From assembly GCF_010993955.1 (NCBI RefSeq), contig NZ_WIXL01000005.1, positions 124,001 through 188,000 of the forward strand: a DNA stretch of 64,000 nucleotides, in the 5' to 3' direction. This DNA comes from Oceanobacillus halotolerans. GTDB lineage: Bacteria > Bacillota > Bacilli > Bacillales > Amphibacillaceae. Shown here piece after piece: positions 45,795 through 55,098 of this stretch. A program made the translations under genes and the position numbers. The notes beneath the pieces are model-generated. The model was not told where the DNA came from and did not search any database. It saw only the letters and a list, made by a program, of their open reading frames with translations. How positions within the stretch are numbered: position 1 is the first letter of the stretch; every line of letters starts with the position of its first letter.

Positions 45795-45998
45795 ATGACA
45801 GTTGGTTCCAATGTTAAAAGCTGCTATGCCAGTTTAAAAAGTATTGAAGCGAATTTGAAAACATTGAATGAACGTGCACAACATAATGAGGCAAAAAAAG
45901 TCTTTCATGAGACCGAAAGGATTATTAAAGAAATTAAATCAGATTTACAACAACAGGTTATCTTTTTATCACAAGAAGAACCTCAATATAAACAATAA
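45795..45998 (+). CDS. DUF1657 protein, second copy
   Basis: A 67-residue helical protein, paralogue of the first gene of the operon (SNVKSCYASLKSIEANLKTL and an identical EEPQYKQ end). It is 6 bp past spoVAEb. Its repetition at both ends of the C-D-Eb block is a feature of spoVA2mob-type operons. Function unknown. Confidence 0.9.
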   Translation: MTVGSNVKSCYASLKSIEANLKTLNERAQHNEAKKVFHETERIIKEIKSDLQQQVIFLSQEEPQYKQ

Positions 45999-46036
45999 GC
46001 GTTTAAAGAGATATCATACTGGAAGGAAGGGTAACG

Positions 46037-46894
46037 ATGCCAGGATGGGTTGAAGTTATATTACGTTCAATCGCCTTGTTAATGATTTTATTCTTCATGA
46101 CGAAAGGATTAGGGAAAAAACAACTAGCACAAATGAGTATATTTGAATATATAACAGGGATTGTCTTAGGGGGAATTGTCGCCATCCATTCCTTCGATAC
46201 TGACCAACCTTTCATGCATGCAGTAATTGCATTATTACTATGGTTTATTATTCCATTTACCATAGAAAGGTTGTCATTAAAAAGTAAACGTCTACGTGAT
46301 TTTACACAAGGTAAAAGTACCGTCGTCATTCAAGATGGTAAAATAATGGAAGATAATTTGAAAAAAGAAGGGTATACAACAGATGATTTATTAGAAAGTT
46401 TACGTCAAAAAGATATCTTCCAATATGCAGATGTGGAATTTGCTGTGTTAGAACCAACTGGATCACTTAGTGTACTACCCAAAAGTGAAAACAAGCCATT
46501 AACACCAAAAGATATGGGGTTAAAAGTAGCACCAAAAAAGGAACCCCAAACCGTTATTATGGATGGAAAGGTATTGCTTGAACCATTAGCAAATCTTTCC
46601 TTAAACACTAATTGGTTAGAGGCTGAATTGGATAAGATGAATGTCAGTATTGAAAACGTATTTTTAGCACAAGCAGATACAGATGGACAACTAACAGTGG
46701 ACTTGTATGATGATAAAATCGCAGTTCCAAGTCCATCTGAAAAGCCTTTGCTACTTGCAACGATGAAAAAATGTCAAGCTGATTTAGAACTTTTTGCACT
46801 TGGTACCGAAAACCAACAGTCTAAAGCGATGTATGAAAAAAATAGCCAAAAACTACAGCAAGCAATTGATAAAATCTCACCATACTTACAATAA
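46037..46894 (+). CDS. 2Duf protein: DUF421 fused to a DUF1657-like domain
   Basis: A 285-residue protein. Residues 1-85 hold three TM helices and 90-220 form the YetF-type DUF421 cytosolic domain (GKSTVVIQDGKIMEDNLKKE near 94, QYADVEFAVLEPTGSLSVL near 131). Residues about 232-285 (LLLATMKKCQADLELFALGT, then NQQSKAMYEKN) read like the DUF1657 proteins of the same operon. This two-domain protein, 2Duf, is the component of spoVA2mob reported as most important for extra spore heat resistance. GGAAGGAAGG lies upstream of ATG. Last gene of the operon. Confidence 0.9.
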   Translation: MPGWVEVILRSIALLMILFFMTKGLGKKQLAQMSIFEYITGIVLGGIVAIHSFDTDQPFMHAVIALLLWFIIPFTIERLSLKSKRLRDFTQGKSTVVIQDGKIMEDNLKKEGYTTDDLLESLRQKDIFQYADVEFAVLEPTGSLSVLPKSENKPLTPKDMGLKVAPKKEPQTVIMDGKVLLEPLANLSLNTNWLEAELDKMNVSIENVFLAQADTDGQLTVDLYDDKIAVPSPSEKPLLLATMKKCQADLELFALGTENQQSKAMYEKNSQKLQQAIDKISPYLQ

Positions 46895-46975
46895 AATATT
46901 AAGGTTAGTTTTTCATCTTGAATTTGTCATTAATCATGTATACTACAAGAGAATACGTGAGGAGTTGCTTTTCAC

Positions 46976-47488
46976 ATGATGAAAAAACTAATCTTTTTTG
47001 TATTTCTCATTCTAGTTGCTTGTTCTTCCCCTCATAATGAAAAACAAGAAGTTACATTTATTCGAATTGTCGATGGGGACACACTAATTGCCGAGGTTGA
47101 TGGGCAAGAAGAATACATACGACTATTATTGGTGGATACGCCTGAGACAAAAAAACAAGATGAAGCAGTTCAACCATTTGGACCTGAAGCCAGTAAATTA
47201 ATGGAAAACACCTTCTCCCCTAACGATACCATTGTACTCGAAAATGGAAGTAGTGAACGTGATAATTATGACCGAATCCTGGCATATGTATATACAGAAG
47301 ACGGACAGATGTTCAATGAGATGTTACTTGCAAAAGGGTTAGCACGAGTTGCTTATGTTTTCCCACCAAACGATAAGTATGTGGAAAAGTTTAGGGAAAT
47401 TGAAAAGAAAGCTAAAAAGAAACAAATTGGTATATGGAGTATAGAAGGTTATGTGACCGACGAGGGGTTTTCAACCACAATCTATTAA
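46976..47488 (+). CDS. Lipoprotein thermonuclease (SNase family)
   Basis: A secreted, membrane-anchored nuclease of 170 residues: signal with lipobox FLILVACSS, then a staphylococcal-nuclease fold. Active-site residues by comparison with SNase: Asp in RIVDGDTL near 34, Arg in YIRLLLVDTPET near 50 with the Glu that follows, and Arg in DNYDRILAYVY near 94. It probably degrades DNA or RNA outside the cell. It starts 82 bp after the 2Duf gene; it is not part of known spoVA2mob operons, so co-transcription is open. Confidence 0.9.
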   Translation: MMKKLIFFVFLILVACSSPHNEKQEVTFIRIVDGDTLIAEVDGQEEYIRLLLVDTPETKKQDEAVQPFGPEASKLMENTFSPNDTIVLENGSSERDNYDRILAYVYTEDGQMFNEMLLAKGLARVAYVFPPNDKYVEKFREIEKKAKKKQIGIWSIEGYVTDEGFSTTIY

Positions 47489-47509
47489 ATAAGGAGAGGA
47501 GTTTTCAAA

Positions 47510-49171
47510 ATGTTAGATAGTCGAAAAAAGGTCGAAGCATACACTAAACAACTAGTGGAAACGAAAAGCATTGTTAATACAGAAGGAGAAAAAGATATTG
47601 CCAATACGATACATCAAATCATTTCGTCTTTTCCTTACTTTCAACAGAACCCATCTCACCTCATGATTGAACAAACAACACAGGATACGCAAGAAAGATA
47701 CAATGTTCTTGCTTTTGTCAAAGGAACAAAACGAAAGTGTGATCGTACTGTTATTTTAATGGGGCATACAGATACAGTAGGAATTGATGATTTTAATCAG
47801 TTAAAACAATATGCCTGTTACCCAGATGAACTAATGCAACAGATCAAAAATGAGGAATTACCTGCAGACATTAAAAAAGAGTTAGATTCTGATGAATGGA
47901 TGTTTGGTCGCGGGGCTCTTGATATGAAAAGTGGGTTAGCAAGTCATTTGTATCTAGTAAACTATTATGCCTTGCACCCAGAAAAACTAGAAGGTAACAT
48001 CGTTTTCCTCGCAGAATGTGACGAAGAAGATAGTTCACATGGTATATTATCTGCTCTAAAAACATTAATAAAATGGAAAGAGGAGCATCATTTTAACTAC
48101 GTTGCAGCGATTAATGCAGATTTTGTGTCCCCTCGGTATAATGGTGATCCAAACCGTTACATTTATAAAGGTACAATCGGCAAGCTCCTCCCTTCCTTTT
48201 TTATAACAGGAGAAGAAACACACGTCGGATCTTGTTTTAGTGGATTAGATCCCAATTATATTGCAGCAGAACTAACAAGACAGATAAACTACAACCCAGA
48301 ACTATGTGATATAGCGTATGAAGAGACGACTGTCCCACCAGTATCTTTAAAACAAACCGATTTAAAGCCATCCTATACAGTCCAAACTGCCTTATCTGCA
48401 TATGTTTATTACAATTTTTTCACCCATTCATGGACACCTAAGGAAGTATTACACAAATTAAAAGACCAAGCATATATAGCGTTCAAGAATGCTCTGGACT
48501 CCTTCCAGGAAAAGCAACGAAAATTTAGTAACCTTAGAAATGAATCAGTTGAAACACTGACATATGAACCACGCGTCTATACGTATGAAGAAATGGACGA
48601 TATGCTTGTCGAGAAGCATGACAAGCAATATACCAATCACATGAAGGATTTTAAAGAAATGTTATTAAAGAATAAAAAGCTTGATACAAGAATGTTTGCT
48701 GCAAGGGTTGTAGAAGAAGCTTGGGAATGGATGGAGGATAAAAGCCCGACAATCATTTTATTTTACTCCTCTTTGTATTCGCCAAGCATCAGTTTGTCGG
48801 GAGAAACGGAAAAGGAAAAGGACCTACTCCAAGCACTTGACGTGGCAATTGAAAAGGTACAACCGAACTATTCCCATCCAATTGTGACTCGGAACTTTTA
48901 TCCTTATATTTCGGATATGAGCTTTATGGCTTTAAATGATGATGAGGAAGGAATCAATGCTATCACTACTAATAACCCAAGTTGGGGAACAAAACATTTT
49001 GTTGATTACGAAGATGTTCGTGCACTTAACGTTCCGATCATTAATATCGGTCCTTATGGAAATGATGGACATAAAAAACTAGAACGAGTAGAAAAAAGGT
49101 ACGCTTTTGAAATAGTACCTAATTTAACTGACACTGTTATACAGGAGATATTAAACAATAGAAAACCTTGA
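47510..49171 (+). CDS. M20-family peptidase, RocB-like
   Basis: A 553-residue M20 zinc hydrolase. Metal motifs: GHTDTVG near 87, the bridging Asp in GRGALDMKSG near 140 and the catalytic/ligand Glu pair in AECDEEDSSHG near 175. Length and the long lid domain match RocB of the arginine catabolic operon, whose substrate is not established. GGAGAGGAG precedes ATG, 21 bp after the nuclease gene. There are no roc genes nearby except the glutamate dehydrogenase-family gene at 55099. Confidence 0.85.
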   Translation: MLDSRKKVEAYTKQLVETKSIVNTEGEKDIANTIHQIISSFPYFQQNPSHLMIEQTTQDTQERYNVLAFVKGTKRKCDRTVILMGHTDTVGIDDFNQLKQYACYPDELMQQIKNEELPADIKKELDSDEWMFGRGALDMKSGLASHLYLVNYYALHPEKLEGNIVFLAECDEEDSSHGILSALKTLIKWKEEHHFNYVAAINADFVSPRYNGDPNRYIYKGTIGKLLPSFFITGEETHVGSCFSGLDPNYIAAELTRQINYNPELCDIAYEETTVPPVSLKQTDLKPSYTVQTALSAYVYYNFFTHSWTPKEVLHKLKDQAYIAFKNALDSFQEKQRKFSNLRNESVETLTYEPRVYTYEEMDDMLVEKHDKQYTNHMKDFKEMLLKNKKLDTRMFAARVVEEAWEWMEDKSPTIILFYSSLYSPSISLSGETEKEKDLLQALDVAIEKVQPNYSHPIVTRNFYPYISDMSFMALNDDEEGINAITTNNPSWGTKHFVDYEDVRALNVPIINIGPYGNDGHKKLERVEKRYAFEIVPNLTDTVIQEILNNRKP

Positions 49172-49229
49172 CGTTTCGCTAATATTTCATGATAAAAAAA
49201 CAGATTGGGATATATGTTATGAACAGGTT

Positions 49230-49261
49230 AGACCCAGAGACTAAATTCTGTCTCCGGGTCT
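49230..49261. terminator. Terminator between convergent genes
   Basis: AGACCCAGAGAC, 9-base loop, then TCTCCGGGTCT. A weak T-rich flank on the plus strand; it lies between the RocB-like gene and the convergent oxidoreductase gene. Confidence 0.6.
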
Positions 49262-49267
49262 ATTATT

Positions 49268-50248
49268 TCACCCAATCCGTAATCCTACATTACCAAACTG
49301 CTTTCCTTGTGCAAGATAGTCAAAGGCATCTTGTGCTTTTTCTAACGGAAAGACCTCATCTACTACTGGCTTTGTTTTAAATTGCTCAAGATAGTCCAGC
49401 ATATTGCGAAGTTCTTCTCTACTTCCCATTGTCGAACCGAACAATTGGTATTGACCATAGAAGAAAGAACGTAAATTAAAATCAATTGTATCTTCCGTTG
49501 TTGCACCAAATGTAACAATACGTCCTCCCTTCTTCAATACTTCTAGCGATCGATTAAATGTTGCTCTTCCAACACTTTCGATAACAAGATCAACTGTTTC
49601 ATCAGTAAGTGCCTTTACCCAATCACTATTCGTATCTAGCACAACATCTGCACCTAATTCTTTTGCTTTCACTCGTTTTTCTTCACTACGGGAGGTTACA
49701 ATCACTTTGGCTCCAACATTTTTCGCAAATTGAATTAAGTATGTAGCGACACCACTTCCTGCACCAGGAATAAAAACAGTATCATTTTCCTTTACGTTGC
49801 CTTTTGTAAACAATGCGCGATATGCAGTGAGTGCAGGTAAAGTTAAAACACCTGCTTCTTCCCAGGTTAAATATGTAGGTTTCGGCTCAACTTGTTCAGC
49901 AGCAATAACAATCTTTTCAGCAAATGTTCCATGATCTGGCATCCCTAAAATATCAAATCCTTTTGGTGGTGCATCACTATTTTTCTCCCACCGTAATGCG
50001 GGATTAATGATCACTTCATCCCCTTCTTTTACATTAGATACGCCTTGTCCTACTACCTCAACTACCCCCGCTCCGTCTGAACCAAGTACTAAGGCTTCTG
50101 CTTCATTTCCTCTTCGATTTGGAATATTTAGATCACGACGGTTTAATCCTGCAGCACGCAGGGAAATGACAACCTCTCCTTTTGCTGGTAAAGGGGATTC
50201 CATCTCTTTGATTGTAATTTCTTCATATTCATGAACAAATGCTTTCAT
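49268..50248 (-). CDS. Zinc-free alcohol dehydrogenase/quinone oxidoreductase (MDR family)
   Basis: A 326-residue medium-chain reductase of the quinone oxidoreductase group. GroES-like N-domain (LRAAGLNRRDLNIPNRRG near 30), LGSDGAGVVEVVGQGV near 55, and a Rossmann domain with GAGSGVATYLIQFAKNVGAK near 159 for NADPH. Zinc ligands of true alcohol dehydrogenases are absent. Similar to B. subtilis YogA by impression. ATG with AAGGATGGG upstream. Monocistronic between terminators and repeat E3. Confidence 0.88.
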   Translation of the reverse strand: MKAFVHEYEEITIKEMESPLPAKGEVVISLRAAGLNRRDLNIPNRRGNEAEALVLGSDGAGVVEVVGQGVSNVKEGDEVIINPALRWEKNSDAPPKGFDILGMPDHGTFAEKIVIAAEQVEPKPTYLTWEEAGVLTLPALTAYRALFTKGNVKENDTVFIPGAGSGVATYLIQFAKNVGAKVIVTSRSEEKRVKAKELGADVVLDTNSDWVKALTDETVDLVIESVGRATFNRSLEVLKKGGRIVTFGATTEDTIDFNLRSFFYGQYQLFGSTMGSREELRNMLDYLEQFKTKPVVDEVFPLEKAQDAFDYLAQGKQFGNVGLRIG

Positions 50249-50350
50249 TTATTTACCCATCCTTTCTACTTTTTATTTAAATCTCTCCATCTACCACTCT
50301 AGCTACAAAATGTCGCTAATTTCTTGGTTTTAAAGTACGAATCTTAATAA

Positions 50351-50503
50351 AGTGAAACTTTAATCAGTGGGGTTTCCTTTCCTTCCCCACTGATTGTTAG
50401 TTGAACGAATCGGACATTTACGGGCAGTTTGATCCCCCACTTATCTTTCTTGGATCTCCTAAGAAATCTTGAATGGGGGTCTTACTGCCCGTTACATGCG
50501 GGA
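50351..50503 (+). repeat. Structured repeat family E, compact copy E3
   Basis: About 150 bp. Hairpin 1: AATCAGTGGGG, loop, CCCCACTGATT. Linker GTTAGTTGAACGAATCGGAC. Hairpin 2: ACGGGCAG and CCCCCA pair with TGGGGG and CTGCCCGT, separated by asymmetric internal loops. Compared with E1, where the outer pair block is ACTGGCAG/CTGCCAGT, a C-G pair replaces a T-A pair, a compensatory change. Confidence 0.8.
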
Positions 50504-50514
50504 TAAATTATTTA

Positions 50515-50610
50515 TATAGAATGCGACGTAAGTTAAGGCGATGTATAGAGTGTTTATCCGTTCTGGAAATCAACGACGCAATTTACGTCGCAATTTGTAT
50601 CAACTCCGCT
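50515..50610. repeat. Partial family A remnant
   Basis: ATAGAATGCGACGTAAGTTA and TCCGTTCTGGAAATCAACG, with ACGACGCAATTTACGTCGCA, match the subterminal parts of family A. No full ends. The 140 bp to the next terminator hold nothing I recognise. Confidence 0.5.
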
Positions 50611-50711
50611 GATGCTAAAACATCAAAGTATGTGAAAAGAGCCATTATCATTAATATTTCCACATGTGAATTTTATACGCAAGTAATTCGATTGGTTTAC
50701 AACTTCTATTA

Positions 50712-50744
50712 GAAAAGACTGCCTCCATATTGGAGACAGCCTTA
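50712..50744 (-). terminator. Intrinsic terminator after yjgD
   Basis: On the minus strand AAGGCTGTCTCC, loop AATAT, GGAGGCAGTCTT, then TTC. It starts 8 bp past the yjgD stop. Confidence 0.8.
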
Positions 50745-50751
50745 TCGTTTT

Positions 50752-51219
50752 CTATTCTTTTCCCATCCCACGTAAAAAGTTTAATAACATGGTAATACTT
50801 CGATTGATCTGTGGGTCTTTTAATGCACGTAATAAATCCAAATAAGAGGTTTGGCTATCTTCACTGGCAACGGCTGCTTCATGTATTCCATCATTAATCC
50901 GTTCGGTAAAATAGTATAATTCATCCACATTTAATTCACCGATATATAAGACTAGTTTGCTCATGTTTTCTAACAGGGAAGCATATTGTTCTTTATTGAT
51001 TTCAGTAATGATATTTTCTAATGCATCCTCCCGTCGTTTTACTAATGCATTTGCAAAATCTAATGCTCCGCTTTCATGTAATGAGGAAACAAGTTCAATT
51101 CCTTTTAAAATTGCTTCTTTATTCTCACTTACTGCTTTCGTAACTTCATCTAAATGTTGCTCATGCTTTGTTTCTTCTGGTATTTCCAATTTCTTAACGG
51201 TTGAGATTGGTTTAGCCAT
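50752..51219 (-). CDS. yjgD: DUF1641 protein YjgD
   Basis: A 155-residue, mostly helical cytosolic protein of the DUF1641 family ([20 protein letters not shown] near 53 and [20 protein letters not shown] near 132). It overlaps the 3' end of the formate dehydrogenase gene by 8 bp, so it is translated with it; the same yjgC-yjgD pair occurs in B. subtilis. It is likely an accessory or electron-transfer-complex protein of the dehydrogenase, but the molecular role is unknown. Confidence 0.9.
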   Translation of the reverse strand: MAKPISTVKKLEIPEETKHEQHLDEVTKAVSENKEAILKGIELVSSLHESGALDFANALVKRREDALENIITEINKEQYASLLENMSKLVLYIGELNVDELYYFTERINDGIHEAAVASEDSQTSYLDLLRALKDPQINRSITMLLNFLRGMGKE

Positions 51220-54163
51220 CTTGTTTCACCTGACTTCCTGGCATATGATAATCTGCTCGCTGCCATTTTCGTTCGACATTAACACTAATTTGAGGTTGGC
51301 GATTACCCCTCCGGAAATTATTTGGTGGAATAGGACTTTTTCCTTTTTTCTTGATTACTTCCATTTTTACAGCAACCTCTTTATAGGCAGGTGTGTTTGT
51401 ATCTTTATCCACTCGATTGTCCGTTAATAAATTAATGGCTGTTTTTCCATTATCATTTAACGGTAAATATAATTCCTTACCACGGACACGATCGGTGACA
51501 TGAACCATTCCAGTCACAGAACCTGTATGAGATGTTAACTTCACCTCAGCTCCTTCTTGGATTCCCCGTTCTTTTGCTAGTTCTGGCGATACCTCAATAA
51601 AGGCATTTGGTGTTTTCCTAGTGATAGCAGCAGATTTATACGTCATATTGCCTTCATGGAAATGCTCTAGTAATCTACCATTGTTGACATGAAGATCATA
51701 TTCTTCGTTTGTATCATATGGCAAGTCGAAATCAAGTGCATAAAGACGAGCCTTCTTATCTGGAAATGGAAAACCATCTTTATACAATAATGGTGTATCT
51801 TTCCCATTTGGATCAACAGGCCATTGTAAACTATTATAGCCTTTTAGAAGGTCATAACTTACCCCAGCAAAAAGTGGCGCGAGGGAAGCTGCTTCATCCA
51901 TGATTTCAGATGGATGACGATACTGCCAATCTGTACCCATATAACTTGCAATATCCATAATAATTTCCCAATCTGGTTTTGCATCCCCATACGTATCTAA
52001 TGCCTGATACAACCGTTGTATACGTCGTTCTGTATTCGTGAATGTACCATCCTTCTCAAGGCTAGGAACAGCTGGTAAAATCACATCCGCATATTCAGCA
52101 GTTTTTGTCAAAAATAAATCCTGTACAACGAAGAAATCTAGTTTTTCAAATGCTGCAGTTACATAATTGATGTTTGCATCAACAATTCCAGTATCTTCTC
52201 CTAATACATACAATGACGAAAGCTCACCATTGTGAATAGCATGAATCATTTCATGGTTATCCTTCCCTGTCTCACCAGGTAAGCTCGTTCCCCATGCCTC
52301 TTCATAACGATCACGCACAACATCATCTTCCACGGATTCATAACCAGGGAAGAAGTTTGGCATACTTCCAAAGTCACTACAACCTTGTACATTGTTATGC
52401 CCTCGTAATGGATAAGCTCCTGTTCCATTTCGCATATAATTACCAGTTACTAATAATAGATTGGAAATAGCAGTACTTGTATCACTTCCTAATTGATGCT
52501 GTGTAACTCCCATTGCCCAACAAATTGCTACCTTGTCGACATTTGCGATTTCCCAGGCAATCTCTTTTAATGTATCAATCGAAATACCTGTTATTTTCTC
52601 TGCATATTCCAATGTGAATTTTTCTAGACTTTCTTTATACGTATCAAAATGATTAACCCATTTATCAATAAATGTACGGTTCTCCCAGCCTTGATCAATA
52701 ATATATTTGGTAACAGCAGAAAGCCATACTAAATCAGTCCCACTTTTTGGTTGGATAAAGCGATCTGCACGTTGAGCCATTTCATGCTTCCGTAAATCAA
52801 AGACAAACAATTTTTGACCAAATAATTTTTGTGATCGTTTTATCCGCGAGCCTAAAACAGGGTGTGATTCTGCAGTATTCGACCCAATTACCATAACTAG
52901 ATCTGCTTCAGCAATATCATCAATAGAACCAGAATCACCACCATGCCCTACTGTTCGGAAAAGTCCTTTTGTTGCAGGTGTTTGACAATAACGGGAACAA
53001 TTATCTATATTATTCGTACCAATTACTTGTCTTGCTAATTTTTGCATTAAATATGACTCTTCATTGGTTGCTTTCGACGACGAAATAAATCCTAATGCAT
53101 CCGAACCTTTTTCTTCTTTAATAGTACGGAATCGATTTGCTACATAGGTTAATGCTTCATCCCATTCTACTTCTTTAAAATGATCATCTTGGCGTATTAA
53201 CGGCTTCGTTAAACGCTCCTCAGAATTGACGTAATCCCAGCCAAATTTCCCTTTAACACATGTGGAAATTCCGTTGGCTGGGGAGTCTTTTTGTGGTTCT
53301 ACTTTCAAAATTTTACGGTCTTTTGTCCATACATCAAAAGAACATCCAACCCCACAATACGTACAGACGGTTTTTGTTTTTTCAATTCGCTCTTCCCTCA
53401 TCGCTGCTTCCGTGTCAGAAATAGCAAATAATGGCCCATTACCAGATTCTACTTTTTTCGTTACATCAATCATAGATCGGAGTAATCCTGGTTTTGTATC
53501 CGTCATAAAACCAGCTTCTCCTTCCATCGACGTTTCCAGCAATGCATTACATGGACAAACCGTTACACATTGTCCACAGCTAACACAAGATGATTGATCA
53601 ATAGGAACATCATTATCCCATACGACACGTGGTTGTTCTCGCTCCCAATCGATTAATAACGTTTCATTCACTTGTACATCCTGGCAAACTTCAACACAAC
53701 GGCCACATAATATACATTGATCTGGATCATATCGATAGAAAGAGCCAGAACGATCTACTTCATATGGCTTTGATTGAAAAGGTCGAGACTGATGCTCTAG
53801 ACCAAAATCTGCGATCGTATTGTGAATTTCGCAAGTTCCATTGTTATAATCACAAACAGTACAATATAACTCATGCTTTTCTAAAACGCGATCCAATGCT
53901 TCTTTTTGAGCATCATACACATCATCTTTTGTTGTATTCACATTCATTGCTGTATGTACGGTAGTCCCACAGGCACGTACCATCTCACCGTCTACTTCCA
54001 CCATACACGTATCACATGTTTGAATAGGTCCAAGTGATTCATTATAGCATATTTGTGGCACAGAGACCTCAGAATCATTCATTAGATCTAATAGGTTTTG
54101 TCCAGGAGATGCCAAATACTCGACACCATTAATGGTTACAATAACATGTTCTTGCACCTTCAT
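51212..54163 (-). CDS. yjgC: Molybdenum formate dehydrogenase catalytic subunit, YjgC type
   Basis: A 983-residue formate dehydrogenase: oxidises formate to CO2. Order: 2Fe-2S ferredoxin domain ([20 protein letters not shown] near 18-37, then [10 protein letters not shown]), the His-Cys cluster region ([18 protein letters not shown] near 96), two 4Fe-4S motifs ([11 protein letters not shown] near 150 and [13 protein letters not shown] near 192), then the 4Fe-4S/bis-MGD catalytic domain starting at [13 protein letters not shown] near 267 and a C-terminal molydopterin-binding domain. The Mo ligand is Cys (SRYCQTPA), not selenocysteine. Preceded by fdhD (12 bp gap); it needs cofactor from moaA-moeA. 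Confidence 0.93.
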   Translation of the reverse strand: MKVQEHVIVTINGVEYLASPGQNLLDLMNDSEVSVPQICYNESLGPIQTCDTCMVEVDGEMVRACGTTVHTAMNVNTTKDDVYDAQKEALDRVLEKHELYCTVCDYNNGTCEIHNTIADFGLEHQSRPFQSKPYEVDRSGSFYRYDPDQCILCGRCVEVCQDVQVNETLLIDWEREQPRVVWDNDVPIDQSSCVSCGQCVTVCPCNALLETSMEGEAGFMTDTKPGLLRSMIDVTKKVESGNGPLFAISDTEAAMREERIEKTKTVCTYCGVGCSFDVWTKDRKILKVEPQKDSPANGISTCVKGKFGWDYVNSEERLTKPLIRQDDHFKEVEWDEALTYVANRFRTIKEEKGSDALGFISSSKATNEESYLMQKLARQVIGTNNIDNCSRYCQTPATKGLFRTVGHGGDSGSIDDIAEADLVMVIGSNTAESHPVLGSRIKRSQKLFGQKLFVFDLRKHEMAQRADRFIQPKSGTDLVWLSAVTKYIIDQGWENRTFIDKWVNHFDTYKESLEKFTLEYAEKITGISIDTLKEIAWEIANVDKVAICWAMGVTQHQLGSDTSTAISNLLLVTGNYMRNGTGAYPLRGHNNVQGCSDFGSMPNFFPGYESVEDDVVRDRYEEAWGTSLPGETGKDNHEMIHAIHNGELSSLYVLGEDTGIVDANINYVTAAFEKLDFFVVQDLFLTKTAEYADVILPAVPSLEKDGTFTNTERRIQRLYQALDTYGDAKPDWEIIMDIASYMGTDWQYRHPSEIMDEAASLAPLFAGVSYDLLKGYNSLQWPVDPNGKDTPLLYKDGFPFPDKKARLYALDFDLPYDTNEEYDLHVNNGRLLEHFHEGNMTYKSAAITRKTPNAFIEVSPELAKERGIQEGAEVKLTSHTGSVTGMVHVTDRVRGKELYLPLNDNGKTAINLLTDNRVDKDTNTPAYKEVAVKMEVIKKKGKSPIPPNNFRRGNRQPQISVNVERKWQRADYHMPGSQVKQDG

Positions 54164-54175
54164 TCCCCCTCTAGG

Positions 54176-54982
54176 TTAAATGGTTACATTTTTATTGATC
54201 TTTTGATATACACGATTGGTATGTGTGTACACATTTAAACTATTTTCACGAACAAAGCCAGCAGCTGTAATATTTAAATCACTCGCTAATTTTAACGCTA
54301 AATCAGTTGGAGCTGACTTTGCCAATAAAATGCCAGCACCCATTTTCGAAACTTTTAACATTACCTCTGATGACATTCTGCCGCTAAATAAAATACATTT
54401 TTCTTTCATTGGTATACGATGCTTTAATATATATCCATATAACTTATCTAGTGCATTATGACGACCAATATCGATAAATGATTCAATGATATGATCACTA
54501 GAAGCCAAGGCCGCCTGATGAACCCCACCTGTACGATCAAAGATTTCTGCTTGATGGTCAAAAGCTTTCATTAGCTTTGTAGCTTGGTCTGTTGAAAGTT
54601 CCATATCAGAATAGATTGTTTTAGCCGTTTTTACATCTTGTTTCAAATAAAATTCCCTGCTTTTTCCACAACAAGAACCAATCCAACGTTCTGATTTCGT
54701 TTCAAGCTTGACAGGAAAATCTAATTCCACGTAAGCAAAACCTTTATCCTTATCAATTGAAAGCGTATTGATTTGATTTGTAGTCCGTATTATTCCTTCT
54801 GAAGCTAAAAAGCCGATTACGAGCAACTCTAAATTTGCTGGCGAACAGACAATGGTTGCATATTGCTCGCCATTAATTTGGACTGTGACAGCGCTCTCTC
54901 GGGCAACCTCATCTAATTTCGTCGTTTTGGCTTGTTGTTGATATTTGGTGATATTCCATAAAGATAACCGATCATCTTGCAC
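54176..54982 (-). CDS. fdhD: Formate dehydrogenase sulfurtransferase FdhD
   Basis: FdhD passes sulfur from a cysteine desulfurase to the bis-MGD cofactor of formate dehydrogenase, without which the enzyme is inactive. 268 residues with SPANLELLVIGFLASEGII near 47, the GSCCGKSREFY motif near 102, TGGVHQAAL near 151, DIGRHNALDKLYGY near 172 and FSGRMSSEVMLK near 199. Where E. coli FdhD has a CxxC loop, this protein shows adjacent cysteines. GTG start with GAGGAGGGG upstream. First gene of fdhD-yjgC-yjgD. Confidence 0.94.
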   Translation of the reverse strand: MQDDRLSLWNITKYQQQAKTTKLDEVARESAVTVQINGEQYATIVCSPANLELLVIGFLASEGIIRTTNQINTLSIDKDKGFAYVELDFPVKLETKSERWIGSCCGKSREFYLKQDVKTAKTIYSDMELSTDQATKLMKAFDHQAEIFDRTGGVHQAALASSDHIIESFIDIGRHNALDKLYGYILKHRIPMKEKCILFSGRMSSEVMLKVSKMGAGILLAKSAPTDLALKLASDLNITAAGFVRENSLNVYTHTNRVYQKINKNVTI

Positions 54983-55061
54983 TATTTCCCCTCCTCTTAT
55001 GAAACGCTTTCATTTCTCATGTTTACAGAATTTTGATTATATTGTATCATAATTCCATTAA

Positions 55062-55091
55062 AAAAGGACACCTCTTCTAAAAGAAATGTCC
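55062..55091 (-). terminator. Intrinsic terminator after the glutamate dehydrogenase-family gene
   Basis: On the minus strand GGACATTTCTT, loop, AGAAGAGGTGTCC, then TTTTTT. It starts about 8 bp past the stop. Confidence 0.8.
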
Positions 55092-55098
55092 ACTTCGA

